From assembly GCF_029227915.1 (NCBI RefSeq), contig NC_079876.1:28681828-28741827 (forward strand): a stretch of 60,000 nt of DNA, written 5' to 3'. Numbering within the stretch: the stretch's first letter is position 1; the number at the start of each line of letters is the position of its first letter. The notes beneath the pieces were generated by a model, which did not search any database, was not told the origin of the DNA, and was given only the letters and a program-made list of their open reading frames with translations. This stretch comes from Hydractinia symbiolongicarpus. Taxonomy: Eukaryota > Cnidaria > Hydrozoa > Anthoathecata > Hydractiniidae. Of this stretch, positions 56,201-60,000 are shown in pieces. A program made the position numbers and the translations under genes.

Positions 56201-57389
56201 AACTTTTGTTGGTTGTTTGCCTGGTTTCTTATAAAAAAAGTGTAGTGGGTAATGCCTCTATTATTCAGAATCTGTCTTGCTTTACCAGAAACATGCAACG
56301 TTATCACTATAAACTTTTTTTTTTCTCATTGTATTTTCTTAAGAAAGCTTACCTCCCACAAAAAACAAACTGGGCTCATATGAAAGACCTTTGAGCAGTA
56401 AACTTTAAGCAGTTTTGTTCGAGTTCCTAAAATGTCGGAAAATAAGCCTATGGTTCTTTTTTCTCACAAGTCCGACATTAAATAAATCTACGATCAATAT
56501 TATATTCATAATGTGTGAACAATGACTCACATCTTTCTAGAAAACTTATAAATCTAGAAACAACCAGACACAACCAGAAACCGATATAGTTTTTTAATGA
56601 TCTCGTACATCTGTCAAATATTAGTTGTGTTTTTCTCGTTTATTGCTTTCAAATAAACAAAAAATCATGAGAACTCGCACGAGTGATCATCAACATGCCC
56701 TCCTACATAGATGAAAAAAGAAATTGTTCTTCGTTTTAATGAATATGTAATAACTAATCTGAACTGAACGGGGAAGTGTGCTTGTCAGTAATGAATGTAC
56801 TGTAAATCGTCGATTAAGCGCCAGGGCGCTTAGTTAATTTCTATGCCTTTGAGAGGGGCGTTTATTCGAGCGAGGTGCCAATTAAACTTATTTCACAACA
56901 GTATGAATGCTTTAGAATACGAGTGCTGACAACAAGTACTTATTTAAGATTCAAATTTAATCTAAACAGAAATGGAATAATAACTAAGGAAAATGAAATC
57001 TAGAGCAAACTTTATGGCTTATTTCTACTCTGGTTGAGCGGGTGAGTTTTAGTATCCCTTACTTACTCTCTTGCTCAAGTTTTTTTAAAAATACCGTGTA
57101 CAACAGATGCTCTAAAAATGAAAAAATATATATAAATTGGTAAACTTTTCAATTGTTGTCTCTTTATCAAATTCTCTGAATACAACGAATTTTATCCTGC
57201 GTCGCCCTTTCTTGATTGGACTCCTTATATTGAAGAAACTTTAAGACACCTCAAAGTTCAGGCAAGTGAACACATTGTTGTGACTCCCTTGACTGGTAAG
57301 ATATCTACGTCATAAAGTCAATCCACAATGAAGGTACATCTACAGATAAGTGATCACGTAGCAACTTTTAATATGTTGGCGTCGGATAT
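50203..57389. other. Intergenic, no gene recognised
   Basis: This should hold the promoter of the Ig receptor gene just right of 50202. Otherwise it is AT-rich sequence with short frames that show no domains, signal peptides with splice partners, or repeat-coded motifs. Worn MITE pieces occur, for example at 56797-56881. Confidence 0.45.
56797..56881. repeat. Worn copy of the GGCGTTTATTCGAGCG MITE family
   Basis: It contains GATTAAGCGCCAGGGCGCTTAG and GGGGCGTTTATTCGAGCG, related to the arms and centre of the element at 33850-34010. Confidence 0.4.
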
Positions 57390-57930
57390 GTTGGTCAGCC
57401 TTGGTGAGGTTGAGGGTTATATTTATAGTACTAAGCCAATTTAAGAGGAATGGGGAGACTAATATTGAGGTTAACAACAATCGTGTGTCTGATAACACGT
57501 TTCATAAACCAAGTCACGATGTTCCTGTTAGTCATAATGTTGATGATGTTGGTAGTCATCATGTTCCAAAGGATCTTCTAATGTTGATGAGGAGCTTGAG
57601 AAGGAGAAGACGGCGTTGGTTTTGTTTGTCGGTGGAGGAAAAATGCTGAAGAGGAGAGAGTTAGACATGACAAAGCTTTGAAGAGACTTACAGAGGCCAG
57701 GGATAGATTTATTTTGGATAGGGCTGAGGGATTGATATGATTAATAAGACTTTGAGGTTGGAGAGGGAAGCTAGAATGATTTTAGTGAGTATGGCGGTGC
57801 CATGAGGGAGTATTATTAGGTTATCGGGGTTAGGTTGCCGAAGTTAAAGGAACCGAGGTGGAGTGATTATTATGTGGCGAGCGAGGAACAGGTTATTGGG
57901 GACATTGTGTTGTTGAAATAGTATTGGTGG
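57390..57930 (+). pseudogene. G-rich decayed coding-like stretch
   Basis: Base use changes here: the plus strand is rich in G and GAG/GAT codons, and short frames encode charged, coiled-coil-like peptides (for example around 57580-57660 and 57690-57790) broken by stops. It looks like a decayed gene or transposon ORF. I cannot identify it. Confidence 0.3.
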
Positions 57931-60000
57931 GATATTATTTGTGGGAGAGGTAAGTGTATGTGCGGATGATATGTTGCAACCATGTACAATTACAAATTTT
58001 CAGACATATTTTCTCAAGCTACGTAAGTTGTTTATATCAATCCAAAACGTGTTGTTCCTGGCTTGACGTTTACCATATTAAAGAGATGCATGCACCAATT
58101 AATCAGATGTTGAACTTATTAGTATTATCTCACGTTGTATGCAATTTGCAATGAAATTGTTGTAACCAACATTTAAATAATTGTGGCCCCTGAGCCGTTG
58201 CAACGCAGTGAGCCTCATCAACAAGGCAAAATGCCCTGGGAACGAGGTTGAGAATTTTTATTACTAGTTGCTGATTGTTGCTCAAGTAAAATGATAGATT
58301 AAGCATTGATATAAATGTAGTTCTTTTGATTTTTGATCGACATAAAAAGTAGATACCGTAGCAGTTTTAACAAGATTGCCAATTTTACATTTACATTGAA
58401 GAAATGCGGCATATTCATGATAGATAAAGATTAACATCCGCTGTCTATTTTGTTACATGACAAGAGAGTTCCACTCATTATCAAATATTAGAAACAACGG
58501 TACTGTTGTGTCCCTTTTTAAAATTGCCAAATAGCATTAACTGGCGAGTCTCTGTAAGAAATATTTTGATAATTGTTTTGTACCGCGTTTTTTAATAAAC
58601 AACTCATTTTGTAATACCTGTCGCGTTTTGAGTCGTCAAGTAAGCGCTTCAGGCAACAAACTCTTGGGACGAGGATGTATTTATTGATATAGAAAAAACA
58701 TACATTGCTTCTGGTGACAATCTATGAAATTTGTCTCCTACGATCTGCTTTTTTAACTCTGTACGAAAAAAAGTTCTGGATATAAGTAAGGCTTTCTTTT
58801 GTCTGTATACTAAACCGAGTAGTTAAAAGAAAAACAATCGTATAAGTTTTTAAAGGTTTACCATTCGAGATAACGGTTGTAGAACAGCCTAAAACGTTTT
58901 TGAAGGGAACAAGAAAGCAATTCGACAATGTCTATGCGCTCTCTATGACTTTAGCTGTCACAAAGAACACGGGTGCTTTTAACAAATAGATGTTGGGGAC
59001 AACAGCACGGAATTGATGCGCACGGAATTGATGCTCAGCTCACCCGTATTAAGTTCTGATTCAACACGGGTACAACAAACAATCCGTACCAACTTGGGGT
59101 AATCTGCTTTCAGGTAATAATCGGTGTCACCTGTCATGAGAGATTTTAGTAGTAAACCTAGAACGCTGATACACTTGTGACAAGCTACACGAAGTACTGT
59201 TAGAAAAACATTTTCAGCTTTGATTTTGTTTCGTCCATCAGTCAAGGGATCATATCATATGATATGGGACAGTCATAAGGAATGGGGTAGTAAAGTCAAT
59301 GAAATTTGGAATACACGTGGGTCTTACATTTGTATATTGTTTTTAGCATGAAACCAAGGTGCTTTATCTCTCTTTAGGCAGTCGGAGAACTTTGCTTTAT
59401 TATTAGTATGCTACTTTCAAATTAAACTTCTAATAATAAAAAGCTTAAATAAGCCAATCACACCGCTATGCTGTGTTATACTTACTTTGAAAGGTAATAT
59501 ACAGCTTCTGTCCTGAGATTGCATTGTGTTTTGTATTTTAAAAAAAGGAGTAACTTTAAATTTATTTTTGCTAAAATCATGTTTATTCAACCAAGGTTTT
59601 GTAAAATATCACGCTTTTGGCCACGGTTAGTTTTTAATTTGTATGCAAAAACAGCCAATTAAAGTAATATATATAAAATCAAAAAAAGTGGTGGAAACAT
59701 TGATGTAATGTTGTTTCGTGTAGCATGTTTAAGCAAGGAGGTATATCTGCAAGGAAACTTGTGTCCCCCTTATCAATTTTTTATTGGTTTAAAATAACTG
59801 TATTTAGCCACACATATTTGCTTCTCAGACTTAACAAACAGCTTAAGTGTGTTAATTTTGGGATATTTTGCTTTTAAAAGTTAAAATATGTGATTTGTTA
59901 CTTTAGGATGTAATTGTCACATAATTAGGAGATGTAGTTCATACAACATGTCACAACATCTTTGTACCTAAAACATTTTAACAAACCTGAGCTTTTGTGT
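57931..60000. other. Intergenic to window end
   Basis: No gene recognised. It includes the inverted CCTCGTTCCCAGGG repeat at 58190-58256. Confidence 0.4.
58190..58256 (-). repeat. CCTCGTTCCCAGGGC dispersed repeat
   Basis: On the minus strand it reads CAACCTCGTTCCCAGGGCAT and then TTTTGCCTTGTTGATGAGG. It is related to the copies near 14260 and 22997. Confidence 0.45.

Noticed and set aside
58979-59245. 88-codon minus-strand frame
   Set aside because: No domain, signal or splice context. It does not stand out from random frames.

Overview
This is a 60 kb piece of an animal (metazoan) nuclear genome. It is strongly AT-rich, its genes are split by spliceosomal introns with clear GT/AG borders, and it is full of transposon remnants. 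The mix of genes fits a non-vertebrate animal, most likely a cnidarian and possibly a hydrozoan, but nothing in the window proves the species. The mix is a PRDM9-type SET/zinc-finger gene, a large Ig/fibronectin receptor, a chitin-binding-type secreted protein, and a beta-helix multi-membrane-span protein.

Layout. (1) 2-3583, plus: 3' part of an intron-free frame for a Pmp-type beta-helix ectodomain followed by a cysteine-rich neck and about eight membrane spans. (2) 5855-11150, minus: a nine-exon secreted protein of about 331 residues with four chitin-binding-like cysteine modules, every intron in phase 1. (3) 11.2-25 kb: no convincing host gene. It holds a decayed LINE (14.8-16.8 kb), a second LINE fragment (18.7-19.2 kb), a young Copia-type LTR element that lost its reverse transcriptase (19554-22754), and a Penelope-like fragment (23.4-23.8 kb). 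(4) 25190-32815, plus: a seven-exon PRDM9-type gene of about 678 residues. (5) 32.8-37.5 kb: intergenic, with small palindromic and tandem repeats. (6) 37558-50202, minus: an 18-exon gene for a type I membrane protein of about 1412 residues, with signal peptide, 12 Ig domains, one FN3 domain, a second FN3-like juxtamembrane region with a tetrabasic site, one membrane span and a short tail without tyrosine. (7) 50.2-60 kb: no gene recognised.

The three spliced models were assembled by hand. In each one every exon phase matches the next and the summed coding length is a multiple of three (996, 2037 and 4239 nt). The genes are unrelated in function and do not form a pathway. Three of the four encode cell-surface or secreted proteins. 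The fourth, the PRDM9 gene, should act in the meiotic nucleus.

The most interesting signals are: the PRDM9 gene with a KRAB-like N-terminus, all three catalytic tyrosines of the SET domain, and an 84-bp zinc-finger minisatellite whose differences sit mainly in the DNA-reading helix; a 30-31 bp minisatellite made of about 14 copies of a real 5' splice site of the Ig gene; a recent two-exon duplication in that gene; and a Copia element whose primer site matches the anticodon arm of initiator tRNA-Met.
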